From an uncultured Actinomycetes bacterium (GTDB taxonomy: Bacteria; Actinomycetota; Thermoleophilia; Gaiellales; F1-60-MAGs149): a stretch of 5,603 nucleotides of DNA. Below, one piece after another: positions 1-5,603 of the stretch (position 1 is its first letter; the number at the start of each line of letters is the position of its first letter). The stretch covers positions 1 to 5,603 of the forward strand of contig CAJCBN010000223.1 in the NCBI GenBank assembly GCA_903960645.1, in the 5' to 3' direction. The notes below the pieces were generated by a model. It was not told where the DNA came from and searched no databases. It was given only the letters and a program-made list of their open reading frames with translations. Both the position numbers and the translations under genes were made by a program.

Positions 1-158
1 CGGCCGAGCATGCGCACGTGCGCCTTGGAGGCAGCGACGTCGTAGGGCAGCAGCCGACGATCCACGTCGAGCGACTGCGTCAACGCGAGGACGTCGGGAT
101 GGAGCCCGCCCTCGAGCCTCCCGCTCCAGAGCGGTCCGCCTGCCTCGGTGCCGGCCAT
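1..158 (-). CDS. argH: Argininosuccinate lyase, N-terminal fragment (3' part outside window)
   Basis: Argininosuccinate lyase splits argininosuccinate into arginine and fumarate, the last step of arginine biosynthesis, in the cytosol. Reading the minus strand from the ATG at 158-156 gives about 52 residues: a short lead, then LWSGRLEGGLHPDVLALTQS, then LDVDRRLLPYDVAASKAHVRML. This follows the conserved ArgH opening, in which an LWGGRF-like motif is followed by a segment resembling 'S(I/L)xxDxRLxxxDIxGSxAHxxML'. The catalytic regions lie beyond the left edge and cannot be checked. The start is 7 nt after the ftsZ stop, so co-transcription and perhaps translational coupling with ftsZ are likely. 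Only a weak AGG lies before the ATG, about 6 nt upstream. The family call rests on about 50 residues but the motif match is good. The position next to ftsZ is unusual, because argH normally follows argG or other arg genes. Confidence 0.85.
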   Translation of the reverse strand, partial: MAGTEAGGPLWSGRLEGGLHPDVLALTQSLDVDRRLLPYDVAASKAHVRMLG

Positions 159-165
159 GCGCTGC

Positions 166-1287
166 CTAGTCGTCGTGCTTGAGGAAGCTCGGCACGTCGA
201 TCGCATCGTCGTCAACGTCGAACGTGAGCGGCGCCGGGATCTCGAACTCGCGGGTCGAGAAGGCGCTGACGCCCGGGGAGCGCGGGGCGCTCTCGCTGCG
301 GTCCTCGCTGAGCGGACGGCGCGGCATGGGTGCGGGCTTCCGGTCGAACCCGGTCGCCACCACGGTCACGCGGATGTGGTCGCCCATCGACTCGTCGATC
401 ACGCTGCCGAAGATGATGTTCGCGTTCTGGTCGGCGGCGTTGGCCACGACCTCGGCGGCGTCGTTCACCTCGAACAGTCCGAGATCCGGACCGCCAGTGA
501 TGTTCAGCAGGATGCCGGTCGCACCTTCGACGCTCGACTCGAGCAGCGGCGAGGAGATCGCGGCGCGCGCGGCCTCTCCGGCTCGGCGATCGCCGGCTGC
601 CTGGCCGATGCCCATCAGTGCCGTACCGGAGTCGCGCATGATCGTGCGGATGTCGGCGAAGTCGAGGTTGATCAGGCCCGGGATGGTGATGAGATCGGTG
701 ATGCCCTGGACGCCCTGACGCAGGACGTCATCGGCCATCTGGAAGGCATCGACGATCGACGTGCGCCGCTCGACGAGATTGAGCAGACGGTCGTTCGGGA
801 TCACGACAATGGTGTCGACGTGCTCGGCCAGCTCCTCGACGCCGCGGTCGGCCTGCTCGGAGCGGCGACGCCCCTCGAAGCCAAACGGGCGCGTGACGAT
901 GCCGACGGTGAGCGCGCCGAGCTCGCGGGCAACCTCGGCGATAACCGGTGCGGCACCGGTGCCGGTGCCGCCGCCTTCGCCGGCGGTGACGAAGACCATG
1001 TCGGCGCCGCGCAGGGCCTCCTTGATCTCCTCCTTGCTCTCCACGGCGGCCTCACGGCCAACGTCGGGATTCGCGCCGGCACCGAGGCCGCGCGTGATCT
1101 TCGAGCCGAGCTGGATCTTGATGTCGGCGTCCGTCATGAGGAGCGCCTGTGCGTCGGTGTTCGCAGCGATGAACTCCACGCCGCGCAGACCGGCGTCAAC
1201 CATGCGATTGACGGCGTTCGTGCCACCGCCACCGACGCCGACCACCTTGATCACCGCCAGATATGCCCCGCCGTCGCGCATCGCCAT
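166..1287 (-). CDS. ftsZ: Cell division protein FtsZ (tubulin-like GTPase)
   Basis: FtsZ polymerises with GTP into the cytoplasmic Z-ring that directs septal wall synthesis. The chosen ATG at 1287 gives 373 aa, normal for the family. It is preceded by GGAGG (1297-1293) with a 5-nt spacer, whereas upstream in-frame codons lack such a site. Visible motifs are the glycine-rich GTP-binding GVGGGGTNAVNRM near residues 17-29, NTDAQAL near 43-49, the tubulin signature GGGTGTG at 105-111, and the T7 loop NLDFADIRTIM at 207-217 with the catalytic aspartates D209 and D212. A short charged and proline-containing linker (about 318-360) leads to the C-terminal tail IDVPSFLKHDD, the expected docking peptide for partners such as SepF. 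All key residues are present. The gene follows ftsQ after 179 nt, with no ftsA, as in actinobacteria, and is followed 7 nt later by argH rather than the more usual yfiH/sepF-type genes. Confidence 0.98.
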   Translation of the reverse strand: MAMRDGGAYLAVIKVVGVGGGGTNAVNRMVDAGLRGVEFIAANTDAQALLMTDADIKIQLGSKITRGLGAGANPDVGREAAVESKEEIKEALRGADMVFVTAGEGGGTGTGAAPVIAEVARELGALTVGIVTRPFGFEGRRRSEQADRGVEELAEHVDTIVVIPNDRLLNLVERRTSIVDAFQMADDVLRQGVQGITDLITIPGLINLDFADIRTIMRDSGTALMGIGQAAGDRRAGEAARAAISSPLLESSVEGATGILLNITGGPDLGLFEVNDAAEVVANAADQNANIIFGSVIDESMGDHIRVTVVATGFDRKPAPMPRRPLSEDRSESAPRSPGVSAFSTREFEIPAPLTFDVDDDAIDVPSFLKHDD

Positions 1288-1290
1288 GAT

Positions 1291-1297
1291 TTCCTCC
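1291..1297 (-). promoter_or_regulatory. Shine-Dalgarno for ftsZ
   Basis: On the minus strand GGAGGAA lies just before the ATG at 1287, leaving 5 nt between GGAGG and the start. This fixes the ftsZ start at MAMRDGG and argues against the longer reading that begins 38 codons upstream. A second in-frame ATG two codons later (1281) would be 11 nt from GGAGG and is less favoured. Confidence 0.85.
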
Positions 1298-1303
1298 GAC
1301 CCT

Positions 1304-1314
1304 TTATCTCTACT
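1304..1314. promoter_or_regulatory. Imperfect palindrome in the ftsZ leader
   Basis: The 11-bp element CTCTACTTGAG (plus strand; CTCAAGTAGAG on the coding strand) has CTC/GAG arms around a 5-bp centre. It lies 7 bp upstream of the ftsZ Shine-Dalgarno. I recall similar CTCAA-type sequences in other actinobacterial ftsZ leaders, but cannot verify that here. It could be a protein-binding site or a small RNA fold. With only three paired bases per arm it could also be chance. Confidence 0.25.
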
Positions 1315-1341
1315 TGAGGTGAAGATCTGTTCCCTGAACTG

Positions 1342-1370
1342 AAAAAGGCCCACCGCCGAGAGCGGGAGCC
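1342..1370 (-). terminator. Terminator-like hairpin with T tract between ftsQ and ftsZ
   Basis: On the minus strand a hairpin covers 1370-1347: outer arm GGCTC pairs with GGGCC (one T-G wobble), one T is bulged, inner arm CCGC pairs with GCGG, and the loop is TCTCG. Five T's (1346-1342) follow directly. That is the layout of an intrinsic terminator for transcripts leaving ftsQ. It sits 55 nt before the ftsZ start, so it could reduce read-through into ftsZ or act as an attenuator. The stem is only 9 bp with a bulge, so it may be partial. Confidence 0.5.
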
Positions 1371-1377
1371 ACGCCGG

Positions 1378-1406
1378 AGTGTACCCGAATTCGCCGGGCA
1401 CAACAA
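1378..1406 (-). promoter_or_regulatory. ftsZ: Candidate sigma-70-type promoter upstream of ftsZ
   Basis: TTGTTG (1406-1401) and TACACT (1383-1378) are separated by exactly 17 bp on the minus strand. They match the -35 and -10 consensus at 3 and 4 of 6 positions. Transcription would begin near 1371, at the edge of the hairpin just downstream, giving a leader of about 85 nt that starts with that hairpin. In G+C-rich DNA weak matches like this arise by chance, so confidence is low. Confidence 0.35.
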
Positions 1407-1466
1407 CCGTGATACCTCAGGGTGCCGCTGATGGTCACGACGGTTCCCCTCGGTGCGACGGTGAGA

Positions 1467-2366
1467 CTAGCCGAAGAGCGTCCGAATACTCTCGGCGGGA
1501 GAGGCGCCGCTAGACCAGTTCCCACCGGTGTCACCGTCCGCCCCGGTCGGCAGCGCGGGCGCCACCGGGGGCGGCGCGTCGACGGTCAGCGGATCGCCGG
1601 CTGACTGCCGCAGCACCGGAGCACCGGGCACGCTGACGTCGATGTAGTCGGCGCCGGCGCCAGCACGGCGCAGGACCGATCGCGCCACCCGCAGCTTCGC
1701 GGCCAGGTCCTCATCGTCGCCGAGGCGAATGTCGAGACCCTGTGCCGTCCGGCCAGTCAGCCCGTCGGCGGTGAAGCCGATCGCCGTGAAGCGAAGCCCC
1801 CGGCGCGGTGCTGCAGCGACGCGCAGCTCCTGCAGGACGGCGGCGGACTGCACGCTCCCACCGACCGCGGGCAAATCTCCGGGTGCGGCGGCGATCAGCG
1901 GCAGACCGAGCGTGCCGGGCGTGACCGGGCCAAGTACCCGACCCGATGCGGCCAGAACGACGCGTTCGCTGCCGTTCGGGGCGATCGCCACGGCGCGCTC
2001 GGGCACGATCGTGACGCGCACCGTCTGTGGGAACGCCCGATCGACGCTGGCGCTTCGTACCTGTGGCAGCGTCGCCAGCGCAGCGGCCAGTGCGGCGGGA
2101 TCGGTCTGAAGCAGGCTCGTCCCACCCACGGACGCCTGGACGGCGTCACGGACCCGCGCCTCCGCGCCGCCTGCTCCCTGTACCTCGATGCGCTCAACGT
2201 CGAAGGCACCGCTCGCGGCAATCAGCCGAAAGCCGAGCAGCCCGAGACCGGCACAGACCACCACTGCGAGGAGCACCAGCGGGACGAGTGCGAGCCGCGA
2301 CAATTCGGGCACACGCCCGCGCATCCCACCGAGAACCGCCTCCATGCGGCTGGATTCGCCTCGCAT
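1467..2366 (-). CDS. ftsQ: Cell division protein FtsQ (POTRA-domain, DivIB family)
   Basis: FtsQ is a bitopic inner-membrane protein that links the Z-ring to the periplasmic septal machinery, with FtsB and FtsL as partners where they exist. The 299-aa product has a short basic cytoplasmic N-terminus, one hydrophobic segment at about 25-50, and then a POTRA domain at about 55-123. The POTRA domain opens with FDVERIEVQG and ends with LPQVRSASVDRAFPQTVRVTIVPERAVAI, the classic FtsQ pattern. A beta-rich FtsQ domain follows to about 255. The last 45 residues are rich in Pro, Ala, Gly and Asp and are probably disordered. The ATG at 2366 has a strong GGAGGAG site 7 nt upstream, so it is preferred over the internal ATG at 2345. 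It starts 17 nt after an unrecognised membrane-protein gene and precedes ftsZ. No murB, murC or ddl is next to it here. Confidence 0.93.
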   Translation of the reverse strand: MRGESSRMEAVLGGMRGRVPELSRLALVPLVLLAVVVCAGLGLLGFRLIAASGAFDVERIEVQGAGGAEARVRDAVQASVGGTSLLQTDPAALAAALATLPQVRSASVDRAFPQTVRVTIVPERAVAIAPNGSERVVLAASGRVLGPVTPGTLGLPLIAAAPGDLPAVGGSVQSAAVLQELRVAAAPRRGLRFTAIGFTADGLTGRTAQGLDIRLGDDEDLAAKLRVARSVLRRAGAGADYIDVSVPGAPVLRQSAGDPLTVDAPPPVAPALPTGADGDTGGNWSSGASPAESIRTLFG

Positions 2367-2373
2367 GGCTGCT

Positions 2374-2380
2374 CTCCTCC
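2374..2380 (-). promoter_or_regulatory. Strong Shine-Dalgarno for ftsQ
   Basis: GGAGGAG on the minus strand sits 7 nt before the ATG at 2366, within the 17-nt gap after the upstream membrane-protein stop. It decides the ftsQ start and suggests ftsQ is read from a transcript shared with that upstream gene. Confidence 0.85.
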
Positions 2381-2383
2381 GCT

Positions 2384-2917
2384 CTAGGAGACGAACGACA
2401 CGTAGACGATGCCGGCGACGACGCCGAGAAACGCGACGCCCGCGAGTAGGAAGCCGCGGAAGATCTCACTCGGGGCCCGCGGCTCCTCGCGCGGCACGCT
2501 ATTCCAGCGCCAGCCGATGATCGGAATCAGCGCGACCAGGAAGCAGCCGACGGCAGCGAGCAGGAGTAGCGAGTCGATGCCGCCCGCCGCGCCCACGCCG
2601 AGGTCGATCAGGCGAATGCCACCGTACGCAAACAGCACGGGCCAGAACCACAACACGGCGGCCATCGGCCAATCGCGTGGCGCAGTGACGAGATAGAGGA
2701 AGGCCGCCGGCACGAGCAGGATCACGGATTTCCACACCGCATCCGGCGTGCTGGGACACTGCGCCATCGAGCGCAGTGCGCCGTAGCTCAGGCAGTAGCC
2801 GAGCACCCCGGTGGTGCCGTGAATAGTGATCGCGGTCGTCGCCATGCAGGCGCCCACGAGGGCCACGAGGAAGAGGGCGAAGGCAATGCGCATCGAGATC
2901 GGGACGCTCCAACCCAA
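2384..2917 (-). CDS. Unrecognised multi-pass membrane protein upstream of ftsQ
   Basis: I do not recognise this family. The longest reading is 177 aa from a TTG codon at 2917. An ATG at 2893 (169 aa) is equally possible, and neither has a clear Shine-Dalgarno. Five hydrophobic segments can be seen, near residues 9-31, 64-79, 85-106, 114-135 and 155-176 of the long form. The stretch between segments 1 and 2 contains Cys42 and Cys54 (GYCLSYGALRSMAQCPSTPD) and could form a disulphide if exported. Cys24 and Cys125 lie inside segments. A charged stretch, WRWNSVPREEPRAPSEIF, lies between segments 4 and 5. No catalytic motif is apparent. The stop is 17 nt before ftsQ, so the two are probably co-transcribed, which hints at an envelope role but does not show one. 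The open frame and membrane pattern make it a credible gene; its function is unknown. Confidence 0.75.
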   Translation of the reverse strand: MGWSVPISMRIAFALFLVALVGACMATTAITIHGTTGVLGYCLSYGALRSMAQCPSTPDAVWKSVILLVPAAFLYLVTAPRDWPMAAVLWFWPVLFAYGGIRLIDLGVGAAGGIDSLLLLAAVGCFLVALIPIIGWRWNSVPREEPRAPSEIFRGFLLAGVAFLGVVAGIVYVSFVS

Positions 2918-3001
2918 ATCGTGCCAGCAGCAGCGGTCGCCGCTGAAGAACCTCCACTCCTGCCGACGCGTTCCTCAGCCAGCGCAGGCCCCTGTGGCAG
3001 C

Positions 3002-3391
3002 TCAGTCGCGGGTGGCCGCAAAGGCGGCCCAACCGCCGTGCGCGGTGATGTCCGTGACGCCCTCCAGCGTGGCGAGCCAAGCGGGATCGGCAAGCATCCC
3101 GATCGCCGTGGACCCATCGTCCAAGGCAATCTCGCCGACGACGAGACCGGGCGGCTCGGCGGCGACCTTCGCGTCCCAGATCGCTTGCGGGATGCGGTAG
3201 ACCTCACAGGGGAAGGCCGCGCCCGCCTGTGCGTCCTCGATCAGCAGCGGATAGCTGCCGTCGGGCGTGACCATCCGATAGCTGGCTGCCGTGGACCCGC
3301 AGCGCAGGAGCTCACACCCAGCGATGCGATGGTGGTTGGGCAGACCACGCAGGGTGGTGCCGTAGATCACGCTCTCCACATGGTCGTCCAT
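3002..3391 (-). CDS. Stand-alone allophanate-hydrolase C-terminal-like (GGCT-fold) protein
   Basis: The 129-aa product resembles the C-terminal domain of allophanate hydrolase (AtzF/DUR1 type), which has a gamma-glutamylcyclotransferase-like fold. Matching landmarks are an N-terminal VIYGTTLRGLPNHH, a middle CEVYRIPQAIWDAKVAAEPPGL, then VVGEIALDDGSTAIGML, and the family ending DITAHGGWAAFAA, which parallels the usual DI(T/S)AFGGWRAY. No amidase domain accompanies it, so urea/allophanate hydrolysis cannot be claimed. Free-standing members may have another, uncharacterised substrate. ATG 3391 is chosen as start. A GTG at 3400 would add three residues, and neither has a visible Shine-Dalgarno. 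The start overlaps one arm of a hairpin. The gene lies 42 nt after tRNA-Gly and about 84 nt before the membrane-protein gene. The family call is from remembered motifs; exact biochemical function is unknown. Confidence 0.75.
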   Translation of the reverse strand: MDDHVESVIYGTTLRGLPNHHRIAGCELLRCGSTAASYRMVTPDGSYPLLIEDAQAGAAFPCEVYRIPQAIWDAKVAAEPPGLVVGEIALDDGSTAIGMLADPAWLATLEGVTDITAHGGWAAFAATRD

Positions 3392-3415
3392 GCCGGGCAC
3401 CGTAGCGTGCCGGCA
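3391..3415 (-). other. Hairpin covering the start of the small GGCT-like gene
   Basis: An inverted repeat, TGCCGG(G)CAC and GTGCCGGCA on the plus strand, forms 9 pairs with one bulged base and a 6-nt loop. It lies 19 nt after tRNA-Gly and ends on the first base of the ATG at 3391. No T tract follows, so an intrinsic terminator is doubtful. It may protect or help process the tRNA 3' end, or limit access to the start codon. Confidence 0.4.
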
Positions 3416-3433
3416 GCGCGATCCGCGACCGAG

Positions 3434-3506
3434 AGCGGGCGATGGGTCTCGAACCCACGACCTACAGCTTGGGAAGCTGTCGCTCTACCAACTGAGCTAC
3501 GCCCGC
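3434..3506 (-). tRNA. tRNA-Gly (anticodon CCC)
   Basis: The minus strand folds into a complete 73-nt cloverleaf. The 7-bp acceptor pairs GCGGGCG with CGCCCGC. The D arm is GCTC/GAGC with loop AGTTGGTA. The anticodon stem ACAGC/GCTGT encloses loop TTCCCAA, which gives anticodon CCC, reading GGG glycine codons. A 5-nt variable region follows. The T arm is GTGGG/CCCAT (one G-T wobble) with loop TTCGAGA. The discriminator is U, as expected for bacterial tRNA-Gly. The 3' CCA is not encoded, since CTC follows, so it must be added by the CCA-adding enzyme. Anticodon CCC serves the GGG codon, which suits a G+C-rich genome. Confidence 0.97.
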
Positions 3507-3516
3507 GTCGCTGCCG

Positions 3517-3522
3517 AGGATA
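3517..3522 (-). promoter_or_regulatory. Candidate -10 box for tRNA-Gly
   Basis: TATCCT (minus strand) matches TATAAT at 4 of 6 positions and would place the transcription start about 4 nt before the mature tRNA 5' end. The region one spacer upstream is G-rich and offers no -35 match, so the call is weak. Confidence 0.3.
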
Positions 3523-3561
3523 GCAGCGTGCCAACCGCTCCCCCGCCCCCGGAAACGCAGA

Positions 3562-3609
3562 ACGGGAGGTCCCGCTCCGGGCGTCGAGCCCCGGACCGGA
3601 ACCTCCCGT
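3562..3609 (-). terminator. Large hairpin terminator downstream of ahcY
   Basis: Perfect outer arms of 9 bp (ACGGGAGGT at 3562-3570 and ACCTCCCGT at 3601-3609) continue inward, after single mismatches, through 3-bp and 6-bp helices to an 8-nt loop. It begins 14 nt after the ahcY stop. On the minus strand it is followed by TTCTGCGTTT, a broken T-rich stretch. This is typical of long hairpin terminators with imperfect T tracts in G+C-rich bacteria. It separates ahcY from the tRNA unit. Confidence 0.8.
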
Positions 3610-3623
3610 CGCGAAGGAGCGGC

Positions 3624-5084
<1,461 letters not shown>

Positions 5085-5089
5085 GGACG

Positions 5090-5095
5090 CTCCTT
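5090..5095 (-). promoter_or_regulatory. Shine-Dalgarno for ahcY
   Basis: AAGGAG on the minus strand lies 5 nt before the ATG at 5084 and fixes the start at MSSTATP, giving a 486-aa enzyme of normal length. Confidence 0.85.
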
Positions 5096-5115
5096 GCGAC
5101 GTGTGTACGGGGCTG

Positions 5116-5133
5116 AAGGCACGTTTGCGCCTT
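5116..5133 (-). promoter_or_regulatory. Hairpin in the ahcY 5' leader
   Basis: On the minus strand AAGGCGC, a 4-nt AAAC loop and GTGCCTT form a 7-bp stem with one G-U pair. It lies 32 nt before the ahcY start and within a predicted leader of about 60 nt. No T tract follows, so it is not an intrinsic terminator. It may stabilise the mRNA or take part in control. I cannot match it to a known SAH or SAM riboswitch class. Confidence 0.45.
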
Positions 5134-5134
5134 A

Positions 5135-5145
5135 ACAACTTTTGT
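5135..5145. promoter_or_regulatory. Small palindrome near the ahcY transcription start
   Basis: ACAACTTTTGT has 4-bp ACAA/TTGT arms around a 3-bp centre, just downstream of the predicted transcription start. It could be an operator half-site or chance; it stands out as A+T-rich in G+C-rich surroundings. Confidence 0.2.
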
Positions 5146-5152
5146 GCTGCAG

Positions 5153-5158
5153 ATTATA
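5153..5158 (-). promoter_or_regulatory. ahcY: Perfect -10 box (TATAAT) for ahcY
   Basis: A perfect TATAAT occurs on the minus strand in the 111-nt gap between the acetyltransferase stop and ahcY, predicting a start near 5147 and a leader of about 63 nt. The -35 region 17 bp upstream is CCGGGG, with no resemblance to TTGACA, so the promoter may depend on the strong -10 or on an activator. TG lies directly before the box, one base off the extended -10 spacing. Confidence 0.6.
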
Positions 5159-5195
5159 CATCGCAGGATTCCCCGCCCCGGCCGATACCCCTGCC

Positions 5196-5603
5196 TCAGA
5201 GCACGAGCACGAGGTGCTCAAGGGCCACATCGTGCCCGTCCACGTGCGCGCCAAACGGGTCGACCTCGCGCCGGACGAAGCCCAGCCGCCCGTACAGGCT
5301 CCACGAGGGATCCTCGTTCTCGACGACCTCGAGGTAGACGGCGCGCACCTCGCGCTCGCGCGCCCAATCGAGCGCCGTCGACACCAGCTGACGGCCGACG
5401 CCGCGGCCGCGGTGCGCGGGATCGAGCCAGACGCCCCAGAGCGTGGCGCGATGCCGGCGCCGCTGCCCGATCTCACGGGCGATGCCGGCCATGCCGACCG
5501 GCCGCCCCTGATCGAGCGCGACCATGATCAACTGGTCGCCCTCCCCCGTGCTCGCCGCCGCCCGCGCCGCCCAGACGTCGCTGGGGTCGCTCGCCACCTC
5601 GTC
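5196..5603 (-). CDS. GNAT-family N-acetyltransferase, C-terminal part (5' end outside window)
   Basis: GNAT enzymes move an acetyl group from acetyl-CoA to an amine on a small molecule or protein. The frame is open from the right edge to the TGA at 5196-5198, giving 136 residues. Visible are a beta strand with LIMVALDQGRPVGMAGI, then LWGVWLDPAHRGRGVGRQLVSTALDWA, the acetyl-CoA pyrophosphate-binding motif A (Q/RxxGxG/A type: RGRGVG), and VYLEVVENEDPSWSLYGRLGFVRRE, the motif B region with the conserved YxrLGF. A GTG codon at 5597 could open the frame, but the N-terminal strand-helix part expected of the fold would then be missing, so the true start is probably outside. The C-terminus ALEHLVLVL resembles the final strand of RimI-like members. 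The substrate cannot be predicted. The ahcY promoter follows the stop. Confidence 0.88.
   Translation of the reverse strand, partial: DEVASDPSDVWAARAAASTGEGDQLIMVALDQGRPVGMAGIAREIGQRRRHRATLWGVWLDPAHRGRGVGRQLVSTALDWAREREVRAVYLEVVENEDPSWSLYGRLGFVRREVDPFGAHVDGHDVALEHLVLVL

Noticed and set aside
148..1317. 389-codon plus-strand open frame opposite ftsZ
   Set aside because: It is antisense to a full-length FtsZ with all motifs. The composition (Asp, Arg, Ala, His-rich) is that of a G+C-rich shadow frame.
1288..1401. 38-residue N-terminal extension of FtsZ
   Set aside because: The strong Shine-Dalgarno before 1287 and the usual FtsZ N-terminus favour the shorter protein; the extension would also cover the hairpin and candidate promoter.
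1310..1534. 74-codon minus-strand frame spanning the ftsQ-ftsZ gap
   Set aside because: It overlaps the end of ftsQ, shows no ribosome site or domain, and covers the apparent regulatory region.
2918..3001. Possible small gene between the membrane protein and the GGCT-like gene
   Set aside because: The 84-nt gap has no start with a ribosome site and no recognisable motif; I see no clear promoter or terminator in it either.
2499..3207. Overlapping minus-strand frames of 193 and 139 codons around the membrane-protein gene
   Set aside because: They are Arg/His/Pro-rich out-of-frame shadows of the membrane protein and the GGCT-like gene, with no domain.

Overview
The window is G+C-rich bacterial chromosome. 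It is probably from an actinobacterium, perhaps a deep-branching one. The evidence is ftsQ followed directly by ftsZ with no ftsA between them, an FtsZ N-terminus (AYLAVIKVVGVGGGG) and an AhcY of the type I know from actinobacteria, and a tRNA gene without an encoded CCA. This placement is inferred from gene order and protein style, not from a marker tree. No phage, IS element, CRISPR array or toxin system is visible. Every gene lies on the minus strand, so biological reading order runs from high to low coordinates.

In that order the window holds: (1) the C-terminal part of a GNAT-family N-acetyltransferase, cut by the right edge; (2) ahcY, S-adenosylhomocysteine hydrolase, with a perfect TATAAT box, a short hairpin-bearing leader, a good Shine-Dalgarno and a large hairpin terminator after its stop; (3) tRNA-Gly(CCC); (4) a small protein matching the C-terminal (GGCT-like) domain of allophanate hydrolases, here standing alone; (5) an unrecognised protein with about five membrane segments; (6) ftsQ, the POTRA-domain divisome protein, 17 nt downstream; (7) a 179-nt gap with a possible promoter and a terminator-like hairpin plus T tract; (8) ftsZ; (9) the N-terminus of argH, argininosuccinate lyase, starting 7 nt after ftsZ and cut by the left edge.

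Functionally there are three blocks. AhcY removes the SAH left by methyltransferases and looks like an independently promoted and terminated unit. The tRNA and the small domain protein form a second block. The membrane protein, ftsQ, ftsZ and argH form the third, where division genes run into arginine biosynthesis. The most notable points are the ftsZ-argH junction, the possible attenuator between ftsQ and ftsZ, the orphan allophanate-hydrolase-type domain, and the unknown membrane protein tightly linked to ftsQ. I see no clearly novel multi-gene system; this is mostly housekeeping DNA with some unusual linkage and leader features.
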